The position numbers and the translations under genes are program-made. 41,862 bases of DNA from a virus, in the IMG/VR virus record IMGVR_UViG_3300031586_000089, positions 1-41,862 of that record; one strand, written 5' to 3'. Position 1 is the stretch's first letter; every line of letters begins with the position of its first letter. The notes under the pieces are model-generated. The model saw only the letters and a list, made by a program, of their open reading frames with translations. It searched no databases and was not told the origin of the DNA. Below are positions 23,275 through 29,226 of this stretch, one piece after another.

Positions 23275-23625
23275 TCATAACTCCTGAAGTTGCTCAAGGC
23301 ACTGCTTGGCATACACTTTTCTTCTAACTATACTGTTGCACTCATGCCAATCCTTGTATGGCTGACCTAAATCAGTACATCTGCCATACTGAATATAGAA
23401 TGGACAGAATGGACAAACATCTTCGCTACGATGTCTATTGTGGCTACGCTTAGATCTAAAGTTATGCTCACATAGGAAGCATGTAAACAAGATACTATCT
23501 GAATCATACCTGCCTCCATTCATCTTCCATCCAGACCATCCACCTTTTATATCTCCTGTTTTTGCTAGCTCAGTCCACATCTCCTTGGTTAGTTTTATAG
23601 CACGCTTGAGTCCTAGTCTTTCCAA
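23275..23625 (-). CDS. Zinc-binding protein with Cys/His cluster, 116 aa
   Basis: The start is TTG 23625, six bases after GGAGGT; upstream in-frame ATGs fall within the preceding gene. The cluster is CFLCEHNFRSKRSHNRHR then CPFCPFY, a C2...H...C2 arrangement of one zinc site, followed by GRC and an HEC. The His-rich stretch recalls C2H2 fingers or a degenerate HNH site, but no catalytic HH pair is present. It contains one of the two GATC sites of the genome (23453-23456). Confidence 0.6.
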   Translation of the reverse strand: MERLGLKRAIKLTKEMWTELAKTGDIKGGWSGWKMNGGRYDSDSILFTCFLCEHNFRSKRSHNRHRSEDVCPFCPFYIQYGRCTDLGQPYKDWHECNSIVRRKVYAKQCLEQLQEL

Positions 23626-23638
23626 TTTAATACCTCCT

Positions 23639-24070
23639 CTATCTTTCTCGCTCATAACACCAACTGTCATGGCAGGTGATACAGAAAAATCTGTCAAATA
23701 GTAGTGTGCTATGCTCCATTTCCAGTTGGGGATTATGCTTCCTACTAAGAATAACTACGCCGCTGGACATACAGCTCGGACAAGTTACTATATCTAAATA
23801 CTTATCATCAGATAGCCATTCATTGACATAGTTACAGTCCTCTAGGTTAGGAGTAATAGCACCATAAGGTGTAGGGACAATGGGATTACTAATGTGAGTA
23901 CCTTGCATACTGAGGATTTCCTCAAGTGTACTTAACATGAGCAGGTCGTAAAGGCTGTAGCCACCAGAGTTGTATAGAGATTCCTTCTCGCCATGCAAAA
24001 TTGTAAGCAGTGCTGTAGATAGTTCCTCGCCAGCCATGTCTTTAAGTTTTGCGCTCCTATCACTGACCAC
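23639..24070 (-). CDS. Zinc-ribbon protein, 143 aa
   Basis: The first 85 residues are helical (TALLTILHGEKESLYNSGG, LYDLLMLSTLEEILSM). The C-terminus has a CPSC and CITC pair, with further Cys in DSWCYERER, so one ribbon. GTG 24070 is assumed as start, with AAGGA 11 bases upstream and an overlap with the previous gene; ATG 24037 is an alternative. The function is unknown. Confidence 0.6.
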   Translation of the reverse strand: MVSDRSAKLKDMAGEELSTALLTILHGEKESLYNSGGYSLYDLLMLSTLEEILSMQGTHISNPIVPTPYGAITPNLEDCNYVNEWLSDDKYLDIVTCPSCMSSGVVILSRKHNPQLEMEHSTLLFDRFFCITCHDSWCYERER

Positions 24071-24239
24071 TTTTGTTCATATCCTTATGTTTTCTTAACC
24101 TATATATCAAGTCCCTTGCATACCATCTGGTATCAGGCATATCCTCCTCCTTAATACCAAGGCGAGCTAGTGCTGATACCTGCCTGGCAGTCGGTGGCAG
24201 TGTCCACTTAGATGATTGCTCAAGTGTGTAGCTCTTCAT
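24060..24239 (-). CDS. Hypothetical basic protein, 59 aa
   Basis: ATG 24239 overlaps the stop of the previous gene (ATGA). The protein MKSYTLEQSSKWTLPPTARQ continues with SALARLGIKEEDMPDTRWYA and ends in a basic helix (IYRLRKHKDMNKSGQ). It looks like small phage proteins that bind replication proteins or DNA, with a short helical C-terminus. No named family is certain. Confidence 0.6.
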   Translation of the reverse strand: MKSYTLEQSSKWTLPPTARQVSALARLGIKEEDMPDTRWYARDLIYRLRKHKDMNKSGQ

Positions 24240-24526
24240 GTATCCATCAACCTTCTAAACTCTTTTACCTTTTCTATCTTCGATACATCCCGCATGAACT
24301 TAATTGTTATACCATTATCCCATACCAGTACTCCTCTAACAAGCTCACGAATCATAGTATAAGGTATGCTCTTGCTGAGACTTACAGATATAAAATTAAG
24401 TGCAACCTTCTGTGTGCCTTTCCAGTTGGTAGTGTCTATACTTTTTATATCATCCGCTGATGCTATGATGTCTTCTATGCTGCGAAAGTCAGTGCGACTG
24501 CACTGTCCTACAATTCTGTGTTGCAT
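24236..24526 (-). CDS. Hypothetical protein, 96 aa
   Basis: AAGGAGGAAGT precedes ATG 24526. The sequence has alternating strands and helices (RSIEDIIASADDIKSID, FISVSLSKSIPYTMIRELVR) and ends in a helix. It has one Cys and no metal site. No family is recognised; it sits in a run of coupled small genes. Confidence 0.58.
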   Translation of the reverse strand: MQHRIVGQCSRTDFRSIEDIIASADDIKSIDTTNWKGTQKVALNFISVSLSKSIPYTMIRELVRGVLVWDNGITIKFMRDVSKIEKVKEFRRLMDT

Positions 24527-24717
24527 ACTTCCTCCTTGTATGTCTCCTTCATAGACTGGAAGTTAGGTGGTGTCTCTCCGTCTGCTACAGCATTGACACA
24601 CCTGATAGAGTATAGTCCACAATGACCTGGGTAGGCAGACGAGCCATCAGGCAAGTGGATAGTATCATCCCACTTCCAGTGAGTGCAGTCATGGCAGTAG
24701 TGTTGAAGGTTACTCAT
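24508..24717 (-). CDS. Cys-rich small protein, 69 aa
   Basis: GGAGGTATCAGCCA precedes ATG 24717. The N-terminal CHDCTHW (8-14), HCGLY and RC positions give four or five metal ligands within 40 residues, and a final Cys is near the end. This suggests a small zinc fold. It overlaps the following gene by 19 bases. Function unknown. Confidence 0.6.
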   Translation of the reverse strand: MSNLQHYCHDCTHWKWDDTIHLPDGSSAYPGHCGLYSIRCVNAVADGETPPNFQSMKETYKEEVCNTEL

Positions 24718-24929
24718 TGGCTGATACCTCCAAGGTGAACTGTGTCTCCCTTGTTGAAACTATACATAGTGTTCAGCTCTATGCTATCGGTTGACGATAT
24801 TGCCTCTGCTAGCGTTGTATCTGTAGTTCCTAAGTACTGGACTCCAGCCTTCCACCAAGCATACGCTCTTAACCCTTCCCTAACTCCAGCGAAGAACATT
24901 ATGATTTCATCTATAGACTTAGGCTCCAT
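24714..24929 (-). CDS. Hypothetical protein, 71 aa
   Basis: ATG 24929 lies five bases after AGGAGG; the in-frame GTG at 24935 falls inside the site spacing. The first half is one amphipathic, partly hydrophobic helix (IDEIIMFFAGVREGLRAYAW), and the second half is polar and beta-like. It does not look like a secreted protein. No family is recognised. Confidence 0.58.
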   Translation of the reverse strand: MEPKSIDEIIMFFAGVREGLRAYAWWKAGVQYLGTTDTTLAEAISSTDSIELNTMYSFNKGDTVHLGGISQ

Positions 24930-24931
24930 GC

Positions 24932-25189
24932 TCACCTCCTGTTTATATTATCCTTAGCATGATATGCCTTATGACACTTCCTATGCACGAGGGCACAGTT
25001 GCTTGACTTCATATTCATGTGGTCTCCATCTATGTGATGCTCAGTTAACTGGTCGACTCCTCGTGATGGCAGTATCTCATCCCTCACAAACGGTTTGTTA
25101 CAGAAGAAACAGTTGGGCTGGTACTTCTCTATCATGCGGAAGAGGAAGTACTTGAGCCGCTGCTTCTCTTGTGAGGTTTTGACGCTCAT
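24932..25189 (-). CDS. HNH endonuclease-type protein, 85 aa
   Basis: The HNH core is intact: CFFC, then LTEHHIDGDHMNMKSSN, then HRKCHKAYHAKD, with HH as the catalytic pair, Asn in the centre and the final His in the right order; C..C and the later Cys complete a zinc site. It may be a nicking homing endonuclease or act in packaging. Packaging HNH proteins usually sit by terminase; this one is in the early block. The start ATG 25189 has a weak site and overlaps the previous stop. Confidence 0.75.
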   Translation of the reverse strand: MSVKTSQEKQRLKYFLFRMIEKYQPNCFFCNKPFVRDEILPSRGVDQLTEHHIDGDHMNMKSSNCALVHRKCHKAYHAKDNINRR

Positions 25190-25569
25190 TGCACTATGCC
25201 AAGTATCTTGATTTGCTTGGCTACTGTAATCTTTCTGTGGCTGGCATGAAGACCAGTAGCTACAGGTTCTTTCACAGCTACCTTGACAATAGCAAACATA
25301 CTAGATAAAGGAGGAGTAAGTTTCCAGCTCATAGCAGCATCTTTAGTATGGAAGATATGCCAGCCATAAGGGTAATGGAATCCACCTGCATGGATTAGCT
25401 TCTCGCCAGAATGATGTGGCGCTCGATAGTATTCCTCATTTAGCCATGCACCTTGTTGTAGTTCTTGGTTATTACCTTGCATCTCAGCAAACATCTTGCC
25501 ACCACGAAGCCTTACGACTTTATATCCTACTTTGCATGGTTTGAAGTTGCCTTTATAATATAAGCACAT
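25186..25569 (-). CDS. Hypothetical protein, 127 aa
   Basis: AAGGAGGTGAAACT precedes ATG 25569. The sequence is beta-rich with many His, Tyr and Trp (HAGGFHYPYGWHIFHTKDAA, MFAIVKVAVKEPVATGLHAS). It could be a compact enzyme-like domain, but no catalytic motif is recognised. Its end overlaps the HNH start by four bases. Confidence 0.6.
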   Translation of the reverse strand: MCLYYKGNFKPCKVGYKVVRLRGGKMFAEMQGNNQELQQGAWLNEEYYRAPHHSGEKLIHAGGFHYPYGWHIFHTKDAAMSWKLTPPLSSMFAIVKVAVKEPVATGLHASHRKITVAKQIKILGIVQ

Positions 25570-25595
25570 AGTTTCACCTCCTTACTACTCATATC

Positions 25596-25826
25596 CTAGT
25601 TACTCCCCATCCTCAGATAATCTATTGGGTATGACTTGGTACTGCTTCTGCCAACATCTTCCTTTAACTGGTGTGATTCGAGCAGGACTGCCAGCAGGTC
25701 TTTGCTATCCAACTTCCCAAGGGTAAGCAGGAAGTCCCTAGCCTCATCCTGGGCTATCTGTCCTGCGTCTATGAGGTTCTGAGTGGCTTGGCGTTCTATC
25801 TGTTCTCGTTGAATAAAGAATCTTAT
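25596..25826 (-). CDS. Hypothetical protein with non-standard ATA start, 76 aa
   Basis: The frame is open between 25826 and 25596 and reads (M)RFFIQREQIERQATQNLID, then a helical AGQIAQDEARDFLLTLGKLD, then KDLLAVLLESHQLKEDVG and a polar tail. No ATG, GTG or TTG lies at a suitable place. ATA 25826 has GAGGAG eight bases upstream and overlaps the previous stop as ATAA, parallel to the usual ATGA. If that start is wrong, initiation is further in. Function unknown. Confidence 0.5.
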   Translation of the reverse strand: MRFFIQREQIERQATQNLIDAGQIAQDEARDFLLTLGKLDSKDLLAVLLESHQLKEDVGRSSTKSYPIDYLRMGSN

Positions 25827-26014
25827 TGTGAGCTCTCCTCGTGAGCATACTGTAGCAGGATTCTGGCAAGTCGCTTATGTCCTGCCTTAGGATACCACTT
25901 CTTCCACCAGTTAGCTACATCTTGCATAGCATCGTCTGCTACTGTGTTAGCATCACTTTCTGCATCAGCAGCCGCCATATCCATTGCTTGCTTATCTGCT
26001 TCTGTAAATGGCAT
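25823..26014 (-). CDS. Hypothetical acidic protein, 63 aa
   Basis: AAGGAGGTAACTA precedes ATG 26014. The first 30 residues are Ala/Asp/Met-rich (KQAMDMAAADAESDANTVAD); a WWKKWYPKAGHKRLARILLQ segment follows. No cysteine and no membrane helix. Its stop overlaps the ATA start of the next gene. Function unknown. Confidence 0.58.
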   Translation of the reverse strand: MPFTEADKQAMDMAAADAESDANTVADDAMQDVANWWKKWYPKAGHKRLARILLQYAHEESSQ

Positions 26015-26017
26015 TAG

Positions 26018-26188
26018 TTACCTCCTTACAAAGAAACTTCCATGTATCCTGCACTTATAGGTTGCTCCACCTTGCCGCTTGCTATCCCTCTTGGAGTTGG
26101 CGTGGCAGTAAGGGCAAGGCTGGTAGGCAGGCATATCAGGTAGGTTGCTGTGTCTAAATGTTCTCGGCTTCTTAACTGCTGACGCCAT
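26018..26188 (-). CDS. Small zinc-ribbon protein, 56 aa
   Basis: AAGGTGAAGT precedes ATG 26188. The protein MASAVKKPRTFRHSNLPDMP continues with CPYC and ends with YKCRIHGSFFVRR; the CPYCHxN...YKCxxH pattern is typical of a zinc ribbon with C2CH ligands. Its last codons AGG AGG make the ribosome site of the gene at 26014, so the two are coupled. Confidence 0.65.
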   Translation of the reverse strand: MASAVKKPRTFRHSNLPDMPAYQPCPYCHANSKRDSKRQGGATYKCRIHGSFFVRR

Positions 26189-26471
26189 ACTTCACCTTCT
26201 CCTCATGCGTCATCTTCCTTGTGATGCACGGGTACTTGACACCATCTGACAGTCGGCTAACCTGCCCTCTTACAAACTGCCCTGGCTTCTGTCTAGGCAA
26301 TGGTTGCTTATCCAGAATACATTGTAGTTCGTGTAAGATACGTTGGTTGACTGGCTTGTTCAGCAACCGATTGAGTATCGACCTTGTGTGCAGTTGCCGC
26401 TTGAGATAGTTACGGTCTGCATTGCTGACTTGCTTCATCTCTTCAGGTGTTAAGATGTGGCGGATAGACAT
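26172..26471 (-). CDS. Hypothetical basic protein, 99 aa
   Basis: AAGGAGGTAACTA precedes ATG 26471, which shares a base with the previous stop (TAATG). The protein is basic, with helices rich in Arg, Leu and Gln (RNYLKRQLHTRSILNRLLNK). Cys in CILDKQ and CITRKM are spaced too far for a zinc ribbon. Function unknown; nucleic-acid binding is likely from charge only. Confidence 0.58.
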   Translation of the reverse strand: MSIRHILTPEEMKQVSNADRNYLKRQLHTRSILNRLLNKPVNQRILHELQCILDKQPLPRQKPGQFVRGQVSRLSDGVKYPCITRKMTHEEKVKYGVSS

Positions 26472-26638
26472 TAGTTACCTCCTTCAATTGATACTATAAG
26501 CAGCGCTTTCTCGATACACTCAATACAAGCTAGGCTAACCACAAAAGTAGGCTTACTGGTTTCCTTCATTGGGCAAGTTAGTTGAGGACTACTATTTACC
26601 TTTGGACAAGCATTTGGTTTTTGCTTTGGTTCTGCCAT
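26471..26638 (-). CDS. Cys-containing small protein, 55 aa, first gene after a promoter
   Basis: AGGAGGAAGGATACGAAG precedes ATG 26638. The protein MAEPKQKPNACPKVNSSPQL then TCPMKETSKPTFVVSLACIE and CIEKALL has four Cys as C-x11-C and C-x2-C, which could form one zinc site. The stop overlaps the next ATG. It is the first gene of the transcript from 26677-26705. Confidence 0.58.
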   Translation of the reverse strand: MAEPKQKPNACPKVNSSPQLTCPMKETSKPTFVVSLACIECIEKALLIVSIEGGN

Positions 26639-26676
26639 CTTCGTATCCTTCCTCCTATGGTTTTCATTATGATATA

Positions 26677-26705
26677 ATTATAACATACTCCTAACTTTAT
26701 GTCAA
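26677..26705 (-). promoter_or_regulatory. Consensus leftward promoter for the small-gene cluster
   Basis: On minus: TTGACA (26705-26700), 17-bp spacer, TATAAT (26682-26677), with TGT before the -10; all twelve box bases match consensus. The predicted start is near 26670, giving a 32-base leader with AGGAGG. It drives the leftward genes from 26638 downward. Confidence 0.88.
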
Positions 26706-26855
26706 CCTTCCTGTTGCATTATGTAACCTCAACTATACATAATCCCCAACTGGTCTGTTGCGCCATGCAACAAGTAACTGTACTGAACTTGCCTTACTGA
26801 CTGACTCACTTAAGATTCTACCTACTATGATTATGTCTTATAGGAACTGTTCTTA

Positions 26856-26893
26856 AAGCAAAAGAAAAGGGAGTGCTGGTAACTAACACTCCC
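26856..26893 (-). terminator. Rho-independent terminator after the 26915-27469 gene
   Basis: On minus: GGGAGTG (from 26893 to 26887) pairs with CACTCCC (26875 to 26869) around an 11-base loop, followed by TTTTCTTTTGC. This ends the single-gene transcript that starts near 27596. The stretch 26706-26855 has no credible gene; it holds CTGACTGACTCA (26797-26808) and GAACTGTTCT (26844-26853), both also found in 27750-27776. Confidence 0.82.
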
Positions 26894-26914
26894 TATCTTT
26901 ACTTCTGGTACTGG

Positions 26915-27469
26915 TTAGATGATGCCTTCGAGTTTGAGAAGTCTCTGCCTGATAGCATACCTCCAGTTCTTATCAGTATTCGAGTCGTAGGCGGTCTTGA
27001 AGTCCATGCCATCTTTATAAACTTCTCCTCCATGCTTTGCTAGCATATCTTCAGTACTGATGTCGAACTTCTTACCAGTCCCGCCACCGCCTGCCCTTGG
27101 TGTTCGAGTTGTGGTCTTCATTAGTCGGACTGTTGGGGCTTGCTCACCGAAGTCATAAGTCAACCATATACCATCCGCCTTGTCGAGTTTGCCAGATTCA
27201 ACTAATGGTGTGATTGCTCCCATAAGAACATCCTTGACTGATTCTGACATCGCATCGAGTTCGGCACGTTTGGCTTCCAATTCGGCTTTTTCGCCTGCCC
27301 GCTCCCGCTGGTCTATTTGGCGACTAACTGTCGCAACCGCCTTATAATCGCCTGCTGTTAGTGCCGACTGGAGTTGTGCCATGAGTTGCTCCTTGGTTAC
27401 AGGCTCGGGTGCTGGTTGTTCAGGTGTGACTGGTTCCTGTGTGATTGGTTCTGGCTTATCCTTTGCCAT
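26915..27469 (-). CDS. Independently transcribed protein, 184 aa, unknown function
   Basis: GGGAGGCGAACAC precedes ATG 27469. The first 30 residues are Pro/Glu/Thr-rich; residues 30-75 form a charged helix (AVATVSRQIDQRERAGEKAE); GGGGTGKKFDISTEDMLAKH begins a C-terminal part ending NTDKNWRYAIRQRLLKLEGI. No family is recognised. Unlike its overlapping neighbours, the gene is alone, with promoter (27603-27631), structured leader and terminator (26856-26893). Its codon third positions look richer in G and C than neighbouring small genes (by eye). These are marks of a moron-type or highly expressed gene. Confidence 0.75.
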   Translation of the reverse strand: MAKDKPEPITQEPVTPEQPAPEPVTKEQLMAQLQSALTAGDYKAVATVSRQIDQRERAGEKAELEAKRAELDAMSESVKDVLMGAITPLVESGKLDKADGIWLTYDFGEQAPTVRLMKTTTRTPRAGGGGTGKKFDISTEDMLAKHGGEVYKDGMDFKTAYDSNTDKNWRYAIRQRLLKLEGII

Positions 27470-27487
27470 GTGTTCGCCTCCCTTATG

Positions 27488-27567
27488 GAATAGCGTTTGA
27501 TTATTATGCTTTTGGCATAATCGCTATTCTTTTGTTAAAGTGCTGAGCTGTTACCACTTCCCAGCTC
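27488..27567 (-). promoter_or_regulatory. Structured leader RNA of the 26915-27469 gene
   Basis: The 127-base leader on minus can form hairpin one, GAGCTG/CAGCTC (27567-27562 with 27550-27545), and hairpin two, GAATAGCG/CGCTATTC (27529-27522 with 27495-27488). The latter is extended by an inner ATTATGC/GCATAAT stem and a seven-base bulge. Hairpin two ends ten bases before the GGGAGG ribosome site. It could control message life or initiation, or bind a protein or small molecule. The fold is read by eye only. Confidence 0.55.
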
Positions 27568-27602
27568 GGATTGAGTTGTGATTTAATTCTCAATCATGGT
27601 TA

Positions 27603-27631
27603 ATCATAACATATCCTGTCCTGATTGTCAA
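27603..27631 (-). promoter_or_regulatory. Leftward promoter for the 26915-27469 gene
   Basis: On minus: TTGACA (27631-27626), 17-bp spacer, TATGAT (27608-27603), with TGT before the -10. Predicted start near 27596. The -35 box lies 37 bases from the first of four LexA-like palindromes at 27668. Confidence 0.8.
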
Positions 27632-27667
27632 CCTTTTTCAGACATAATCCACCAGAAAATTTGCTCG

Positions 27668-27679
27668 GAACATCTGTGC
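27668..27679. promoter_or_regulatory. LexA-like palindrome 1
   Basis: GAACATCTGTGC; the left half GAAC matches the GAAC-N4-GTTC LexA box of Gram-positive bacteria, and the right half is GTGC. It is the site nearest to the promoter at 27603-27631, upstream of its -35. Binding is not proved. Confidence 0.45.
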
Positions 27680-27706
27680 TAGTTTGTGTGATGATGGCAG
27701 GGAGTA

Positions 27707-27718
27707 GCACATATGTGC
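27707..27718. promoter_or_regulatory. LexA-like palindrome 2
   Basis: GCACATATGTGC, a perfect 12-base palindrome extended to 14 as AGCACATATGTGCT (27706-27719). It keeps the ATAT centre of the LexA-like set, but both half-sites differ from GAAC/GTTC by one base. Confidence 0.45.
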
Positions 27719-27769
27719 TGATGGCAGGGGATGGCAGGCTGTGTCCTACCTGACTGACTCATGCCTGAA

Positions 27770-27844
27770 CTGTTCTCATGTTGATAGTTCACGGCTGGGT
27801 TGCTCCTGCATGGATTGTTCTTATGCTGGTTGTTCTTATGTGAG
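27770..27844 (+). repeat. Five degenerate 15-base tandem repeats
   Basis: Units start at 27770, 27785, 27800, 27815 and 27830. The best two are TTGTTCTTATGCTGG and TTGTTCTTATGTGAG; the others are CTGTTCTCATGTTGA, TAGTTCACGGCTGGG and TTGCTCCTGCATGGA. Flanking units at 27755 and 27845 are weaker. Such iteron-like arrays occur at replication origins and operators. On the minus strand the same period could code five-residue repeats, but the frame lacks a start site. Confidence 0.55.
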
Positions 27845-27867
27845 TCGCTACCACATGATAGACAGTA

Positions 27868-27895
27868 GCACATATGTTCTATAGTACAGATGTTC
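27868..27895. promoter_or_regulatory. LexA-like palindromes 3 and 4
   Basis: GCACATATGTTC (27868-27879) and GTACAGATGTTC (27884-27895), both with the GTTC right half of the Gram-positive LexA box, four bases apart. Centre-to-centre distance is 16 bases, about one and a half helix turns, so both could be filled together. Confidence 0.45.
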
Positions 27896-28036
27896 GACTG
27901 GATATTTAATACGCTCACAACTCATAGGGGTATAGGTCATATAAGAATAAAGTCCGTGCCATACGGGTAGGCAACTTTGGTGGATGTATTATTATACTAT
28001 AGGAGAACGGAGATTTTAGGATTAGCAAAACTGAAC

Positions 28037-28345
28037 TTATGATATATTTGCTTTTACTGGATATGCTCCCATACGGCATAGCCTTCGTTCCTCATCAGTT
28101 AGTTCATGTCCATACCACTTGATTTCTAATAGCCTGTCCATCTCTTTATCATGCTGAACTATCTCAGCAACTTCTCTATTTATCCTTTCACTGTCCTCTT
28201 GGCTCAAGCACCAGCGTGTTCCACTATCAAGTTCTTGCTCCAGCCTTGCGATATACTGGTTTATTAGGAGCTGTCGCTTCTTTGCTTCTTCTAAGCGTCT
28301 CTCTAAGCTTAGTATCTCTTCACTTGATAGTGGTCTTGTTCCCAT
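28037..28345 (-). CDS. Coiled-coil protein, 102 aa
   Basis: AGGGAGA precedes ATG 28345. The first 45 residues form a clear coiled coil (LSLERRLEEAKKRQLLINQY, IARLEQELDSG); a second charged helix set follows (DSERINREVAEIVQHDKEMD). It resembles small phage structural or regulatory helpers. It is the last gene of the transcript from 30274 before the repeat tract. Function unknown. Confidence 0.6.
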   Translation of the reverse strand: MGTRPLSSEEILSLERRLEEAKKRQLLINQYIARLEQELDSGTRWCLSQEDSERINREVAEIVQHDKEMDRLLEIKWYGHELTDEERRLCRMGAYPVKANIS

Positions 28346-28351
28346 TCTCCC

Positions 28352-28876
28352 TTATCGATTATCTCCTTCTCCATGAACTTTATCTCTAGCAGCCCGACTG
28401 GCTAACTTCTCCAGATTACTTACAGCGATGTCGCTTAGGTTGAAGCCTAGTTCAGTTGCCAAATTAGCAATATACCATAGAACATCACCAAGTTCGGTTC
28501 CTATGCTGAACGCATCCATATCTGGGGCTTTTGGTAGTTTACCTCCTTTATCCCGATATATCTTCTTTACCTTCTCAGCAACCTCGCCCGCTTCTCCGTT
28601 TAGTCCTAGTGCAGGATACCATAGGTTGTTGCCAAGGTCAGGGTATACTGCTGTCTTGCGAGCCTCTATCTGATACTTGTCAAAGTCATCTAACTCAGTT
28701 GTTTTCTCCTTATCAATTTCAAACAGTACGGTGTATCCTGCCTTAGTCGGTTGTTCTATTGATTCTATCACAATGAGCCTTCTAGGCGAAGTTATGCTGT
28801 ACTTTGCAATAAGTGCTTCCTCTACGCTGCCATGCTCTACTGTCTCAAAGTAGCTTATATAGTCTTTGATTGCCAT
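28352..28876 (-). CDS. MazG-like nucleotide pyrophosphohydrolase, 174 aa
   Basis: Cleaves nucleoside triphosphates, or ppGpp-like signals, to monophosphates and pyrophosphate. The MazG domain is residues 64-165: YPALGLNGEAGEVAEKVKKI (metal ligands Glu95 and Glu98), then IGTELGDVLWYIANLATELG (Glu128 and Asp131). The first 60 residues add a small beta domain (SPRRLIVIESIEQPTKAGYT). AAGGAGGCATCATA precedes ATG 28876. In phages such enzymes control nucleotide pools or stress signals. Confidence 0.88.
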   Translation of the reverse strand: MAIKDYISYFETVEHGSVEEALIAKYSITSPRRLIVIESIEQPTKAGYTVLFEIDKEKTTELDDFDKYQIEARKTAVYPDLGNNLWYPALGLNGEAGEVAEKVKKIYRDKGGKLPKAPDMDAFSIGTELGDVLWYIANLATELGFNLSDIAVSNLEKLASRAARDKVHGEGDNR

Positions 28877-29226
28877 TATGATGCCTCCTTTCTGTCATAT
28901 TCCTTATCCTCCATTATCTTAATAACTAAGTTAGCGAACTTCCCATCGTCTCCTATCTCCTGCCTAGCATACCATAAGTCTTGCAGCTTAGCTACCATTA
29001 CCTTAGCCTCCCTGTGTTTGTCAAGAAACTTACAATATCCTCTCTGAGTGCCAAGATACTTAATCAGTTGTTCTAGCTCAGTAGCACCGCCTAGCATTGT
29101 AGGTAGCCAGATATGCTTAAGACACCTACTACATTTGAATAAGCTTCCTCCATCAAAAGTATGATTGGCTATGAGGTAGTGAGGTTGGCCATCTGGACAT
29201 AAGGCAGTTATCCATTCTATCCCCAA
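28876..29226 (-). CDS. Zinc-knuckle protein, 116 aa, TTG start
   Basis: The TTG at 29226 overlaps the end of the gene upstream by ten bases, with CGGAG about 11 bases before it. The protein reads GIEWITALCPDGQPHYLIAN, then KCSRCLKHIWLPTMLGGATE, then a charged helix. CSRC with the earlier Cys and His gives one zinc site. A longer frame up to 29553 exists, but that extra part overlaps the more credible 29217-29687 gene in another frame. Confidence 0.55.
   Translation of the reverse strand: MGIEWITALCPDGQPHYLIANHTFDGGSLFKCSRCLKHIWLPTMLGGATELEQLIKYLGTQRGYCKFLDKHREAKVMVAKLQDLWYARQEIGDDGKFANLVIKIMEDKEYDRKEAS

Larger units (their letters stand above)
27632..28036. other. Repeat-rich non-coding tract (possible operator or origin region)
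   Basis: About 400 bases without a credible gene. Four 12-base palindromes of the form GNACANNTGTNC lie at 27668-27679, 27707-27718, 27868-27879 and 27884-27895. GATGGCAGG occurs three times (27693, 27720, 27730). Degenerate 15-base repeats start at 27770, 27785, 27800, 27815 and 27830. The minus-strand GTG frame 27679-27918 has no ribosome site and is His/Asn/Cys-rich from the repeats, so I do not call it. The tract could be an operator array, replication origin or remnant insertion. Confidence 0.6.

Noticed and set aside
27679-27918. 79-residue minus-strand reading frame rich in His, Asn and Cys
   Set aside because: GTG start without ribosome site, and the composition follows from repeats and palindromes; more likely non-coding.
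27945-27985. Terminator of the leftward transcript after 28037
   Set aside because: Only a 4-bp CCGT/ACGG stem and a weak T-rich stretch; too poor to call.
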